Shown here piece by piece: positions 4,994-5,023 of a DNA stretch of 5,023 bases. The stretch covers positions 1-5,023 of the forward strand of contig JADWMH010000166.1 in the NCBI GenBank assembly GCA_015767355.1. Direction: 5' to 3'. The position numbers and the translations under genes are program-made. Origin of the DNA: Gammaproteobacteria bacterium. Its GTDB lineage: Bacteria > Pseudomonadota > Gammaproteobacteria > Chromatiales > Chromatiaceae. The stretch's first letter is position 1; each line of letters opens with the position of its first letter. The notes under the pieces are model-generated. The model worked only from the letters and a program-made list of their open reading frames with translations. It did not search any database and was not told the origin of the DNA.

Positions 4994-5023
4994 CTACAAT
5001 TACATACACTCTTGTTAAGTTTA

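Noticed and set aside
1..5023. tRNA gene or tRNA 3' end serving as attachment site
   Set aside because: No TTCRA-type T-arm with acceptor stem and CCA was found by reading both strands near the right end.

Overview
The window looks like one end of a small integrated mobile element in a proteobacterium. Base composition is moderate, and the gene set (tyrosine integrase, AlpA-type regulator, Toprim/DUF3987 replication protein) is typical of integrative elements and phage-satellite-like islands of Beta- and Gammaproteobacteria. The host genus cannot be named from the sequence. There is no tRNA, rRNA, CRISPR array or transposase.

All convincing genes lie on the minus strand and read right to left. 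The order is a small basic helix-turn-helix-like protein (3979-4212), a complete tyrosine recombinase (3105-3986), an AlpA-family regulator (2817-3032), an 804-residue Toprim plus DUF3987 primase/helicase-like protein (406-2820) and a 123-residue Thr/Ala/Val-rich hypothetical protein (38-409). A further gene may begin at the left edge (ATG at 19-21). Spacing is very tight. The small gene overlaps int by 8 bp, alpA overlaps the primase by ATGA, and the primase overlaps the 123-residue gene by ATGA. Only int and alpA are separated, by 72 bp with no visible terminator. This suggests two translationally coupled units, an integration unit and a regulation/replication unit, possibly read as one transcript.

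Upstream of the small helix-turn-helix gene, 4213-4495 reads as a coding region split between two frames. The break is near 4336. Joining the frames would give an N-terminal extension of about 95 residues fused in frame to the 77-residue protein, so that gene may be frameshifted or the base call may be wrong.

From about 4496 to the right edge there is no convincing gene. This stretch of more than 500 bp holds an unusual number of perfect or near-perfect inverted repeats, including a 22-bp imperfect stem at 4455-4506. It also holds a candidate minus-strand promoter with a dyad in its spacer and, at the far right, a terminator-like hairpin followed at once by a good sigma70-type promoter pointing out of the window. 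By position, next to the integrase operon, it is the best candidate for the attachment, origin or control region of the element, but no att core can be identified because the other end is not in view.
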